From NCBI GenBank assembly GCA_035771175.1, contig CM069605.1:23576288-23640287 (forward strand): DNA of 64,000 bases, written 5' to 3'. Below the pieces are notes generated by a model that saw only the letters and a program-made list of their open reading frames with translations, was not told the DNA's origin and did not search any database. This document shows positions 27,357 to 39,905 of the stretch, piece by piece. The DNA is from Paratinospora sagittata (taxonomy: Eukaryota; Streptophyta; Magnoliopsida; Ranunculales; Menispermaceae). Numbering within the stretch: position 1 is the stretch's first letter; each line of letters starts with the position of its first letter. The translations under genes and the position numbers were made by a program.

Positions 27357-28493
27357 TATCAACACTGATAGTGCGCTAGTGCCTTCTGGAAAATTTTGGC
27401 CAATTGCTGGATAACCTTATTTTTGAAAAATTTATATTTTGACACTTAAGAACCATTCCATTGACACAAAACATATTGATATAAGATTAATAATTTTTAA
27501 ATAATTCGAATCTCATTGAAATTATGATTAAAACCTTTCGAACATCATTTTTTCAAAATGAAATACTATATCGAAGTGATTTTGAAGACTTTGCAATTTT
27601 CAGAGTTTTAGTGCTGAGATTGATCGAGATTTTACCCTACACACCAAAGATCAAACTAATGCATTAGACGTGAGATATGTCATCGTTCTTCGAGCTTGAT
27701 CTTTTGTAGACTTCGAAACCTATTGTTTGATGTGTTCTTGATGCAATACAGGTGATGTGTTCGTTTTTGATGTGTTATCTTTCCGAGACCACTTCGTACA
27801 CTTACAGTTTAAAACAAAGGATAGCCTCTGCAAATCTAAGCACAAAAGGAATAAAATGAAGAACTTGCTGAACAATGACGTTATCATCAAGACAGATTGC
27901 AATTTTGATTCAATTCGAGGCTTCTTCTCTTGGAAAACTCTTTGGAAAGCTCAATCTAACTTGCAAAAATCATGTGTGTTGTATTTTTGAAAATCAGAGA
28001 ATGAGTGTTTTATAAAATTAGAAGTTGCAAGTTAAAGAGCAAGAGAGTACAAAACGATTTGAATTCAAAACATTGTTCAATCTAAAGTTGTTTTGGGCAT
28101 GGGAATCATCTAGGTGTTAGTAGAAAATATTTCAATAAAGATAACCTTTCAAAACTGTGTAAGGAATAGAAAAATCGAGCAAGCATAAGTGTCCAGATTT
28201 TTCTCGTCAGAAATATCAAATTTTTGTCTCAGACGTGGATAGCGCGCTATTGGGTTGTGTATCATGTTCTCTTTTAGCAGGCTATAGCAGGTCGATATAC
28301 ACAAACCCGTGAGCTCGAGTTTTTCAGACTTTCCGATAGCGTGTTATCAAGGCCTATAGCGCGCTATTGCCCATCTCACTAAAAATGGAAAGATCACTGC
28401 AACAGCTTTATAAGGAGTTATCAGAGGGGATAACGCGCTGTAGATAATTTTCGAGAAAAACATATGTTTTATTATAGAACCCTATCAGCGTGC
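27357..28493. repeat. Satellite monomer M25, 1137 bp
   Basis: GGATAACC, G at the three-allele site. The 10-bp segment is missing, yet the downstream block is of long-form type (AGTAGAAAAT, CAGACTTT, degraded third palindrome), so it looks recombinant. Confidence 0.93.
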
Positions 28494-29630
28494 TATCAAC
28501 ACTGATAGTGCGCTAGTGCGTTCTGGAAAATTTTGGCCAATTGCTGGATAGCCTTATTTTTGAAAAATTTATATTTTGACACTTAAGAACCATTCCATTG
28601 ACACAAAACATATTGATATAAGATTAATAATTTTTAAATAATTCGAATCTCATTGAAATTATGATTAAAACCTTTCGAACATCATTTTTTCAAAATGAAA
28701 TACTATATCGAAGTGATTTTGAAGACTTTGCAATTTTCAGAGTTTTAGTGCTGAGATTGATCGAGATTTTACCCTACACACCAAAGATCAAACTAATGCA
28801 TTAGACGTGAGATATGTCATCGTTCTTCGAGCTTGATCTTTTGTAGACTTCGAAAGCTATTGTTTGATGTGTTCTTGATGCAAAACAGGTGATGTGTTCG
28901 TTTTTGATGTGTTATCTTTCCGAGACCACTTCATACACTTACAGTTTAAAACAAAGGATAGCCTCTGGAAATCTAAGCACAAAAGGAATAAAATGAAGAA
29001 CTTGCTGAACAATGACGTTATCATCAAGACAGATTGCAATTTTTATTCAATTCGAGGCTTCTTCTCTTGGAAAACTCTTTGGAAAGCTCAATCTAACTTG
29101 CAAAAATCATGTGTGTTGTATTTTTGAAAATCAGAGAATGAGTGTTTTATAAAATTAGAAGTTGCTAGTTAAAGAGCAAGAGAGTACAAAACGATTTGAA
29201 TTCAAAACATTGTTCAATCTAAAGTTGTTTTGGGCATGGGAATCATCTAGGTGTTAGTAAAAAATATTTCAATAAAGATAACCTTTCAAAACTGTGTAAG
29301 GAATAGAAAAATCGAGCAAGCATAAGTGTCCAGATTTTTCTCGTCAGAAATATCAAATTTTTGTCTCAGACGTGGATAACGCGCTATTGGGTTGTGTATC
29401 ATGTTCTCTTTTAGCAGGCTATAGCAGGTCGATATACACAAACCCGTGAGCTCGAGTTTTTCAAACTTTCCGATAGCGTGTTATCAAGGCCTATAGCGCG
29501 CTATTGCCCATCTCACTAAAAATGGAAAGATCACTGCAACAGCTTTATAAGGAGTTATCAGAGGGGATAACGCGCTGTAGATAATTTTCGAGAAAAACAT
29601 ATGTTTTATTATAGAACCCTATCAGCGTGC
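28494..29630. repeat. Satellite monomer M26, 1137 bp, 'W' lineage, derived
   Basis: Full W-lineage set with the derived first palindrome. Starts exactly 3410 bp after M23. Confidence 0.93.
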
Positions 29631-30766
29631 TATCAACACTGATAGTGCGCTAGTGCGTTCTGGAAAATTTTGCCAATTGCTGGATAGCCTTATTTTTGAA
29701 AAATTTATATTTTGACACTTAAGAACCATTCCATTGACACAAAACATATTGATATAAGATTAATAATTTTTAAATAATTCGAATCTCATTGAAATTATGA
29801 TTAAAACCTTTCGAACATCATTTTTTCAAAATGAAATACTATATCGAAGTGATTTTGAAGACTTTGCAATTTTCAGAGTTTTAGTGCTGAGATTGATCGA
29901 GATTTTACCCTACACACCAAAGATCAAACTAATGCATTAGACGTGAGATATGTCATCGTTCTTCGAGCTTGATCTTTTGTAGACTTCGAAACCTATTGTT
30001 TGATATGTTCTTGATGCAATACAGGTGATGTGTTCGTTTTTGATGTGTTATCTTTCCGAGACCACTTCGTACACTTACAGTTTAAAACAAAGGATAGCCT
30101 CTGCAAATCTAAGCACAAAAGGAATAAAATGAAGAACTTGCTGAACAATGACGTTATCATCAAGACAGATTGCAATTTTGATTCAATTCGAGGCTTCTTC
30201 TCTTGGAAAACTCTTTGGAAAGCTCAATCTAACTTGCAAAAATCATGTGTGTTGTATTTTTGAAAATCAGAGAATGAGTGTTTTATAAAATTAGAAGTTG
30301 CAAGTTAAAGAGCAAGAGAGTACAAAACGATTTGAATTCAAAACATTGTTCAATCTAAAGTTGTTTTGGGCATGGGAATCATCTAGGTGTTAGTAAAAAA
30401 TATTTCAATAAAGATAACCTTTCAAAACAGTGTAAGGAATAGAAAAATCGAGCAAGCATAAATGTCCAGATTTTTCTCGTCAGAAATATCAAATTTTTGT
30501 CTCAGACGTGGATAGCGCGCTATTGGGTTGTGTATCATGTTCTCTTTTAGCAGGCTATAGCAGGTCGATATACACAAACCCGTGAGCTCGAGTTTTTCAA
30601 ACTTTCCGATAGCGTGTTATCAAGGCCTATAGCGCGCTATTGCCCATCTCACTAAAAATGGAAAGATCACTGCAACAGCTTTATAAGGAGTTATCAGAGG
30701 GGATAGCGCGCTATAGATAATTTTCGAGAAAAACATATGTTTTATTTTAGAACCCTATCAGCGTGC
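29631..30766. repeat. Satellite monomer M27, 1136 bp
   Basis: TTTTGCC deletion, G at the three-allele site, CATAAATGTCC, perfect third palindrome. Private TTTGATATGTTC. Confidence 0.93.
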
Positions 30767-31903
30767 TATCAACACTGATAGTGCGCTAGTGCCTTCTGGA
30801 AAATTTTGGCCAATTGCTGGATAACCTTATTTTTGAAAAATTTATATTTTGACACTTAAGAACCATTCCATTGACACAAAACATATTGATATAAGATTAA
30901 TAATTTTTAAATAATTCGAATCTCATTGAAATTATGATTAAAACCTTTCGAACATCATTTTTTCAAAATGAAATACTATATCGAAGTGATTTTGAAGACT
31001 TTGCAATTTTCAGAGTTTTAGTGCTGAGATTGATCGAGATTTTACCCTACACACCAAAGATCAAACTAATGCATTAGACGTGAGATATGTCATCGTTTTT
31101 CGAGCTTGATCTTTTGTAGACTTCGAAACCTATTGTTTGATGTGTTCTTGATGCAATACAGGTGATGTGTTCGTTTTTGATGTGTTATCTTTCCGAGACC
31201 ACTTCATACACTTACAGTTTAAAACAAAGGATAGCCTCTGCAAATCTAAGCACAAAAGGAATAAAATGAAGAACTTGCTGAACAATGACGTTATCATCAA
31301 GACAGATTGCAATTTTGATTCAATTCGAGGCTTCTTCTCTTGGAAAACTCTTTGGAAAGCTCAATCTAACTTGCAAAAATCATGTGTGTTGTATTTTTGA
31401 AAATCAGAGAATGAGTGTTTTATAAAATTAGAAGTTGCAAGTTAAAGAGCAAGAGAGTACAAAACGATTTGAATTCAAAACATTGTTCAATCTAAAGTTG
31501 TTTTGGGCATGGGAATCATCTAGGTGTTAGTAAAAAATATTTCAATAAAAATAACCTTTCAAAACTGTGTAAGGAATAGAAAAATCGAGCAAGCATAAGT
31601 GTCCAGATTTTTCTCGTCAGAAATATCAAATTTTTGTCTCAGACGTGGATAGCGCGCTATTGGGTTGTGTATCATGTTCTCTTTTAGCAGGCTATAGCAG
31701 GTCGATATACACAAACCCGTGAGCTCGAGTTTTTCAAACTTTCCGATAGCGTGTTATCAAGGCCTATAGCGCGCTATTGCCCATCTCACTAAAAATGGAA
31801 AGATCACTGCAACAGCTTTATAAGGAGTTATCAGAGGGGATAGCGCGCTATAGATAATTTTCGAGAAAAACATATGTTTTATTATAGAACCCTATCAGCG
31901 TGC
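30767..31903. repeat. Satellite monomer M28, 1137 bp
   Basis: GGATAACC, A at the three-allele site, AATAAAAATAACC shared only with M2, CAAACTTT, perfect third palindrome. Private CGTTTTTCGAGC. Confidence 0.93.
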
Positions 31904-33040
31904 TATCAACACTGATAGTGCGCTAATGCCTTCTGGAAAATTTTGGCCAATTGCTGGATAGCCTTATTTTTGAAAAATTTATATTTTGAAACTTAAGAAC
32001 CATTCCATTGACACAAAACATATTGGTATAAGATTAATAATTTTTAAATAATTCGAATCTCATTGAAATTATGATTAAAACCTTTCGAACATCAGTTTTT
32101 CAAAATGAAATACTATATCGAAGTGATTTTGAAGACTTTGCAATTTTCAGAGTTTTAGTGCTGAGATTGATCGAGATTTTACCCTACACACCAAAGATCA
32201 AACTAATGCATTAGACGTGAGATATGTCATCGTTCTTCGAGCTTGATCTTTTGTAGACTTCGAAAGCTATTGTTTGATGTGTTCTTGATGCAATACAGGT
32301 GATGTGTTCGTTTTTGATGTGTTATCTTTCCGAGACCACTTCCTACACTTACAGTTTAAAACAAAGGATAGCCTCTGCAAATCTAAGCACAAAAGGAATA
32401 AAATGAAGAACTTGCTGAACAATGACGTTATCATCAAGACAGATTGCAATTTTGATTCAATTCGAGGCTTCTTCTCTTGGAAAACTCTTTGGAAAGCTCA
32501 ATCTAACTTGCAAAAATCATGCGTGTTGTATTTTTGAAAATCAGAGAATGAGTGTTTTATAAAATTAGAAGTTGCAAGTTAAAGAGCAAGAGAGTACAAA
32601 ACGATTTGAATTCAAAACATTGTTCAATCTAAAGTTGTTTTGGACATGGGAATCATCTAGGTGTTAGTAAAAAATATTTCAATAAAGATAACCTTTCAAA
32701 ACAGTGTAAGGAAATGAAAAATCGAGCAAACATAAGTGTCCAGATTTTTCTCGTCAGAAATATCAAATTTTTGTCTCAGACGTGGATAGCGCGCTATTGG
32801 GTTGTGTATCATGTTCTCTTTTAGCAGGCTATAGCAGGTCGATATACACAAACCCGTGAGCTCGAGTTTTTCAAACTTTCCGATAGCGTGTTATCAAGGC
32901 CTATAGCGCGCTATTGCCCATCTCACTAAAAATGGAAAGATCACTGCAACAGCTTTATAAGGAGTTATCAGAGGGGATAGCGCGCTATAGATAATTTTCG
33001 AGAAAAACATATGTTTTATTTTAGAACCCTATCAGCGTGC
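31904..33040. repeat. Satellite monomer M29, 1137 bp
   Basis: GCTAATGCC, GTATAAG and C at the three-allele site, as in M8 23,915 bp upstream. GGACATGGG, AGGAAATG. Private TTTTGAAACTTAAG and CATGCGTGTTG. Confidence 0.93.
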
Positions 33041-34187
33041 TATCAACACTGATAGTGCGCTAGTGCCTTCTGGAAAATTTTGGCCAATTGCTGGATAGCC
33101 TTATTTTTGAAAAATTTATATTTTGACACTTAAGAACCATTCCATTGACACAAAACATATTGATATAAGATTAATAATTTTTAAATAATTCGAATCTCAT
33201 TGAAATTATGATTAAAACCTTTCGAACATCATTTTTTCAAAATGAAATACTATATCGAAGTGATTTTGAAGACTTTGCAATTTTCAGAGTTTTAGTGCTG
33301 AGATTGATCGAGATTTTACCCTACACACCAAAGATCAAACTAATGCATTAGACGTGAGATATGTCATCGTTCTTCGAGCTTGATCTTTTGTAGACTTCGA
33401 AACCTATTGTTTGATGTGTTCTTGATGCAATACAGGTGATGTGTTCGTTTTTGATGTGTTATCTTTCCGAGACCACTTCGTACACTTACAGTTTAAAACA
33501 AAGGATAGCCTCTGCAAATCTAAGCACAAAAGGAATAAAATGAAGAACTTGCTGAACAATGACGTTATCATCAAGACAGATTGCAATTTTGATTCAATTC
33601 GAGGCTTCTTCTCTTGGAAAACTCTTTGGAAAGCTCAATCTAGCTTGCAAAAATCATGTGTGTTGTATTTTTGAAAATCAGAGAATGAGTGTTTTATAAA
33701 ATTAGAAGTTGCAGGTTAAAGAGCAAGAGAGTACAAAACTATTTGAGTTTAAAACATTTTTCAATCTAAAGTTGTTTTGGGCGTGCGAGACAATGGGAAT
33801 CATCTAGGTGTTAGTAGAAAATATTTCAATAAAGATAACCTTTCAAAACTGTGTAAGGAATAGAAAAATCGAGCAAGCATAAGTGTCCAGATTTTTCTCG
33901 TCAGAAATATCAAATTTTTGTCTCAGACGTGGATAGCGCGCTATTGGGTTGTGTATCATGTTCTCTTTTAGCAGGCTATAGCAGGTCGATATACACAAAC
34001 CCGTGAGCTCGAGTTTTTCAGACTTTCCGATAGCGTGTTATCAAGGCCTATAGCGCGCTATTGCCCATCTCACTAAAAATGGAAAGATCACTGCAACAGC
34101 TTTATAAGGAGTTATCAGAGGGGATAACGCGTTGTAGATAATTTTCGAGAAAAACATATGTTTTATTATAGAACCCTATCAGCGTGC
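33041..34187. repeat. Satellite monomer M30, 1147 bp, long form
   Basis: Counterpart of M9: G at the three-allele site, TCTAGCTTG, CTATTTGAGTTT, CAGACTTT. The third palindrome is further degraded to ATAACGCGTTGT. Confidence 0.93.
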
Positions 34188-35327
34188 TATCAACACTGAT
34201 AGTGCGCTAGTGCCTTCTGGAAAATTTTGGCCAATTGCTGGATAGCCTTATTTTTGAAAAATTAATATTTTGACACTTAAGAACCATTCCATTGACACAA
34301 AATATATTGATATAAGATTAATAATTTTTAAATAATTCGAATATCATTGAAATTATGATTAAAACCTTTCGAACATCATTTTTTCAAAATGAAATACTAT
34401 ATCGAAGTGATTTTGAAGACTTTGCGGCAATTTTCAGAGTTTTAGTGCTGAGATTGATCGAGATTTTACCCTACACACCAAAGATCAAACTAATGCATTA
34501 GACGTGAGATATGTCATCGTTCTTCGAGGTTGATCTTTTGTAGACTTCGAAAGCTATTGTTTGATGTGTTCTTGATGCAATACAGGTGATGTGTTCGTTT
34601 TTGATGTGTTATCTTTCCGAGACCACTTCCTACACTTACAGTTTAAAACAAAGGATAGCCTCTGCAAATCTAAGCACAAAAGGAATAAAATGAAGAACTT
34701 GCTGAACAATGACGTTATCATCAAGACAGATTGCAATTTTGATTCAATTCGAGGCTTCTTCTCTTGGAAAACTCTTTGGAAAGCTCAATCTAACTTGCAA
34801 AAATCATGTGTGTTGTATTTTTGAAAATCAGAGAATGAGTGTTTTATAAAATTAGAAGTTGCACGTTAAAGAGCAAGAGAGTACAAAACGATTTGAATTC
34901 AAAACATTGTTCAATCTAAAGTTGTTTTGGACATGGGAATCATCTTGGTGTTAGTAAAAAATATTTCAATAAAGATAACCTTTCAAAACAGTGTAAGGAA
35001 TAGAAAAATCGAGCAAGCATAAGTGTCCAGATTTTTCTCGTCAGAAATATCAAATTTTTGTCTCAGACGTGGATAGCGCGCTATTGGGTTGTGTATCATG
35101 TTCTCTTTTAGCAGGCTATAGCAGGTCGATATACACAAACCCGTGAGCTCGAGTTTTTCAAACTTTCCGATAGCGTGTTATCAAGGCCTATAGCGCGCTA
35201 TTGCCCATCTCACTAAAAATGGAAAGATCACTGCAACAGCTTTATAAGGAGTTATCAGAGGGGATAGCGCGCTATAGATAATTTTCGAGAAAAACATATG
35301 TTTTATTTTAGAACCCTATCAGCGTGC
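34188..35327. repeat. Satellite monomer M31, 1140 bp, with GGC insertion
   Basis: The same GGC insertion as M10, at 34426-34428, with TTAATA and C at the three-allele site. Private AAATATATT, GAATATCATT and TTGCACGTT. CGAGGTTGATC is shared with M38. Confidence 0.93.
34426..34428. other. Diagnostic GGC insertion in M31
   Basis: Partner of the insertion at 10511-10513, exactly 23,915 bp away and in the same monomer context (TTAATA variant, preceded by a CTATTTGAGTTT long-form monomer). Confidence 0.9.
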
Positions 35328-36474
35328 TATCAACACTGATAGTGCGCTAGTGCCTTCTAGAAAATTTTGGCCAATTGCTGGATAGCCTTATTTTTGAAAA
35401 ATTTATATTTTGACACTTAAGAACCATTCCATTGACACAAAACATATTGATATAAGATTAATAATTTTTAAATAATTCGAATCTCATTGAAATTATGATT
35501 AAAACCATTCGAACATCATTTTTTCAAAATGAAATACTATATCGAAGTGATTTTGAAGACTTTGCAATTTTCAGAGTTTTAGTGCTGAGATTGATCGAGA
35601 TTTTACCCTACACACCAAAGATCAAACTAATGCATTAGACGTGAGATATGTCATCGTTCTTCGAGCTTGATCTTTTGTAGACTTCGAAACCTATTGTTTG
35701 ATGTGTTCTTGATGCAATACAGGTGATGTGTTCGTTTTTGATGTGTTATCTTTCCGAGACCACTTCGTACACTTACAGTTTAAAACAAAGGATAGCCTCT
35801 GCAAATCTAAGCACAAAAGGAATAAAATGAAGAACTTGCTGAACAATGACGTTATCATCAAGACAGATTGCAATTTTGATTCAATTCGAGGCTTCTTCTC
35901 TTGGAAAACTCTTTGGAAAGCTCAATCTAGCTTGCAAAAATCATGTGTGTTGTATTTTTGAAAATCAGAGAATGAGTGTTTTATAAAATTAGAAGTTGCA
36001 GGTTAAAGAGCAAGAGAGTACAAAACTATTTGTGTTTAAAACATTTTTCAATCTAAAGTTGTTTTGGGCGTGCGAGACAATGGGAATCATCTAGGTGTTA
36101 GTAGAAAATATTTCAATAAAGATAACCTTTCAAAACTGTGTAAGGAATAGAAAAATCGAGCAAGCATAAGTGTCCAGATTTTTCTCGTCAGAAATATCAA
36201 ATTTTTGTCTCAGACGTGGATAGCGCGCTATTGGGTTGTGTATCATGTTCTCTTTTAGCAGGCTATAGCAGGTCGATATACACAAACCCGTGAGCTCGAG
36301 TTTTTCAAACTTTCCGATAGCGTGTTATCAAGGCCTATAGCGCGCTATTGCCCATCTCACTAAAAATGGAAAGATCACTGCAACAGCTTTATAAGGAGTT
36401 ATCAGAGGGGATAGCGCGCTATAGATAATTTTCGAGAAAAACATATGTTTTATTTTAGAACCCTATCAGCGTGC
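35328..36474. repeat. Satellite monomer M32, 1147 bp, recombinant long form
   Basis: Long form with CTATTTGTGTTT, but the last ~180 bp carry CAAACTTT and the perfect third palindrome of short copies, so the haplotype switches inside the monomer. Confidence 0.93.
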
Positions 36475-37616
36475 TATCAACACTGATAGTGCGCTAGTGC
36501 CTTCTGGAAAATTTTGGCCAATTGCTGGATAGCCTTATTTTTGAAAAATTTATATTTTGACACTTAAGAACCATTCCATTGACACAAAACATATTGATAT
36601 AAGATTAATAATTTTTAAATAATTCGAATCTCATTGAAATTATGATTAAAACCTTTCGAACATCATTTTTTCAAAATGAAATACTATATCGAAGTGATTT
36701 TGAAGACTTTGCAATTTTCAGAGTTTTAGTGCTGATATTGATCGAGATTTTACCCTACACACCAAAGATCAAATTAATGCATTAGACGTGAGATATGTCA
36801 TCGTTCTTCGAGCTTGATCTTTTGTAGACTTCGAAACCTATTGTTTGATGTGTTCTTGATGCAATACAGGTGATGTGTTCGTTTTTGATGTGTTATCTTT
36901 CCGAGACCACTTCATACACTTACAGTTTAAAACAAAGGATAGCCTCTGCAAATCTAAGCACAAAAGGAATAAAATGAAGAACTTGCTGAACAATGACGTT
37001 ATCATCAAGACAGATTGCAATTTTGATTCAATTCGAGGCTTCTTCTCTTGGAAAACTCTTTGGAAAGCTCAATCTAGCTTGCAAAAATCATGTGTGTTGT
37101 ATTTTTGAAAATCAGAGAATGAGTGTTTTATAAAATTAGAAGTTGCAGGTTAAAGAGCAAGAGAGTACAAAACTATTTGAGTTTAAAACATATTTCAACC
37201 TAAAGTTGTTTTGGGCGTGCGAGACAATGGGAATCATCTAGGTGTTAGTAGAAAATATTTCAATAAAGATAACCTTTCAAAACTGTGTAAGGAATAGAAA
37301 AATCGAGCAAGCATAAGTGTCCAGATTTTTCTCGTCAGAAATATCAAATTTTTGTCTCAGACGTGGATAGCGCGCTATTGGGTTGTGTATCATGTTCTCT
37401 TTTAGCAGGCTATAGCAGGATACACAAACCCGTGAGCTCGAGTTTTTCAGACTTTCCGATAGCGTGTTATCAAGGCCTATAGCGCGCTATTGCCCATCTC
37501 ACTAAAAATGGAAAGATCACTGCAACAGCTTTATAAGGAGTTATCAGAGGGGATAACGCACTGTAGATAATTTTCGAGAAAAACATATGTTTTATTATAG
37601 AACCCTATCAGCGTGC
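36475..37616. repeat. Satellite monomer M33, 1142 bp, 5-bp deletion
   Basis: Long form lacking TCGAT near 37419 (GCAGGATACAC), shared only with M34. A at the three-allele site, third palindrome ATAACGCACTGT. Private GCTGATATTG and CATATTTCAACC. Confidence 0.93.
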
Positions 37617-38758
37617 TATCAACACTGATAGTGCGCTAGTGTCTTCTGGAAAATTTTGGCCAATTGCTGGATAGCCTTATTTTTGAAAAATTAATATTTT
37701 GACACTTAAGAACCATTCCATTGACACAAAACATATTGATATAAGATTAATAATTTTTAAATAATTCGAATCTCATTGAAATTATGATTAAAACCTTTCG
37801 AACATCATTTTTTCAAAATGAAATACTATATCGAAGTGATTTTGAAGACTTTGCAATTTTCAGAGTTTTAGTGCTGAGATTGATCGAGATTTTACCCTAC
37901 ACACCAAAGATCAAACTAATGCATTAGACGTGAGATATGTCATCGTTCTTCGAGCTTGATCTTTTGTAGACTTCGAAAGCTATTGTTTGATGTGTTCTTG
38001 ATGCAATACAGGTGATGTGTTCGTTTTTGATGTGTTATCTTTCCGAGACCACTTCCTACACTTACAGTTTAAAACAAAGGATAGCCTCTGCAAATCTAAG
38101 CACAAAAGGAATAAAATGAAGAACTTGCTGAACAATGACGTTATCATCAAGACAGATTGCAATTTTGATTCAATTCGAGGCTTCTTCTCTTGGAAAACTC
38201 TTTGGAAAGCTCAATCTAGCTTGCAAAAATCATGTGTGTTGTATTTTTGAAAATCAGAGAATGAGTGTTTTATAAAATTAGAGGTTGCAGGTTAAAGAGC
38301 AAGAGAGTACAAAACTATTTGAGTTTAAAACATTTTTCAATCTAAAGTTGTTTTGGGCGTGCGAGACAATGGGAATCATCTAGGTGTTAGTAGAAAATAT
38401 TTCAATAAAGATAACCTTTCAAAACTGTGTAAGGAATAGAAAAATCGAGCAGGCATAAGTGTCCAGATTTTTCTCGTCAGAAATATCAAATTTTTGTCTC
38501 AGACGTGGATAGCGCGCTATTGGGTTGTGTATCATGTTCTCTTTTAGCAGGCTATAGCAGGATACACAAACCCGTGAGCTCGAGTTTTTCAGACTTTCCG
38601 ATAGCGTGTTATCAAGGCCTATAGCGCGCTATTGCCCATCTCACTAAAAATGGAAAGATCACTGCAACAGCTTTATAAGGAGTTATCAGAGGGGATAACG
38701 CGCTGTAGATAATTTTCGAGAAAAACATATGTTTTATTATAGAACCCTATCAGCGTGC
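37617..38758. repeat. Satellite monomer M34, 1142 bp, 5-bp deletion
   Basis: The same TCGAT deletion near 38561. TTAATA, C at the three-allele site, long form. Private GTGTCTTCTGG, GAGGTTGCAGG and GCAGGCATAAG. Confidence 0.93.
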
Positions 38759-39905
38759 TATCAACACTGATAGTGCGCTAGTGCCTTCTGGAAAATTTTG
38801 GCCAATTGCTGGATAGCCTTATTTTTGATAAATTAATATTTTGACACTTAAGAACCATTCCATTGACACAAAACATATTGATATAAGATTAATAATTTTT
38901 AAATAATTCGAATCTCATTGAAATTATGATTAAAACCTTTCGAACATCATTTTTTCAAAATGAAATACTATATCGAAATGATTTTGAAGACTTTGCAATT
39001 TTCAGAGTTTTAGTGCTGAGATTGATCGAGATTTTACCGTACACACCAAAGATCAAACTAATGCATTAGACGTGAGATATGTCATCGTTCTTCGAGCTTG
39101 ATCTTTCGTAGACTTCGAAAGCTATTGTTTGATGTGTTCTTGATGCAATACAGGTGATGTGTTCGTTTTTGATGTGTTATCTTTCCGAGACCACTTCATA
39201 CACTTACAGTTTAAAACAAAGGATAGCCTCTGCAAATCTAAGCACAAAAGGAATAAAATGAAGAACTTGCTGAACAATGACGTTATCATCAAGACAGATT
39301 GCAATTTTGATTCAATTCGAGGCTTCTTCTCTTGGAAAACTCTTTGGAAAGCTCAATCTAGCTTGCAAAAATCATGTGTGTTGTATTTTTAAAAATCAGA
39401 GAATGAGTGTTTTATAAAATTAGAAGTTGCAGGTTAAAGAGCAAGAGAGTACAAAACTATTTGAGTTTAAAACATTTTTCAATCTAAAGTTGTTTTGGGC
39501 GTGCGAGACAATGGGAATCATCTAGGTGTTAGTAGAAAATATTTCAATAAAGATAACCTTTCAAAACTGTGTAAGGAATAGAAAAATCGAGCAAGCATAA
39601 GTGTCCAGATTTTTCTCGTCAGAAATATCAAATTTTTGTCTCAGACGTGGATAGCGCGCTATTGGGTTGTGTATCATGTTCTCTTTTAGCAGGCTATAGC
39701 AGGTCGATATACACAAACCCGTGAGCTCGAGTTTTTCAGACTTTCCGATAGCGTGTTGTCAAGGCCTATAGCGCGCTATTGCCCATCTCACTAAAAATGG
39801 AAAGATCACTGCAACAGCTTTATAAGGAGTTATCAGAGGGGATAACGCGCTGTAGATAATTTTCGAGAAAAACATATGTTTTATTATAGAACCCTATCAG
39901 CGTGC
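38759..39905. repeat. Satellite monomer M35, 1147 bp, long form
   Basis: TTAATA, A at the three-allele site, long form. Private GATAAATTAAT, GAAATGATTT, ACCGTACAC, CTTTCGTAG, TTTTTAAAAATC and GTGTTGTCAAGG. Confidence 0.93.

Larger units (their letters stand above)
25084..31903. repeat. Tandem 3410-bp higher-order trimer (M23-25, M26-28)
   Basis: Two adjacent trimers share the unit order: W-lineage monomer with derived first palindrome (1137), TTTTGCC/CATAAATGTCC monomer (1136), GGATAACC monomer (1137). Both are exactly 3410 bp. The same order occurs at 17117-20526 (M16-18), also 3410 bp. The third units differ most from each other. Confidence 0.85.
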
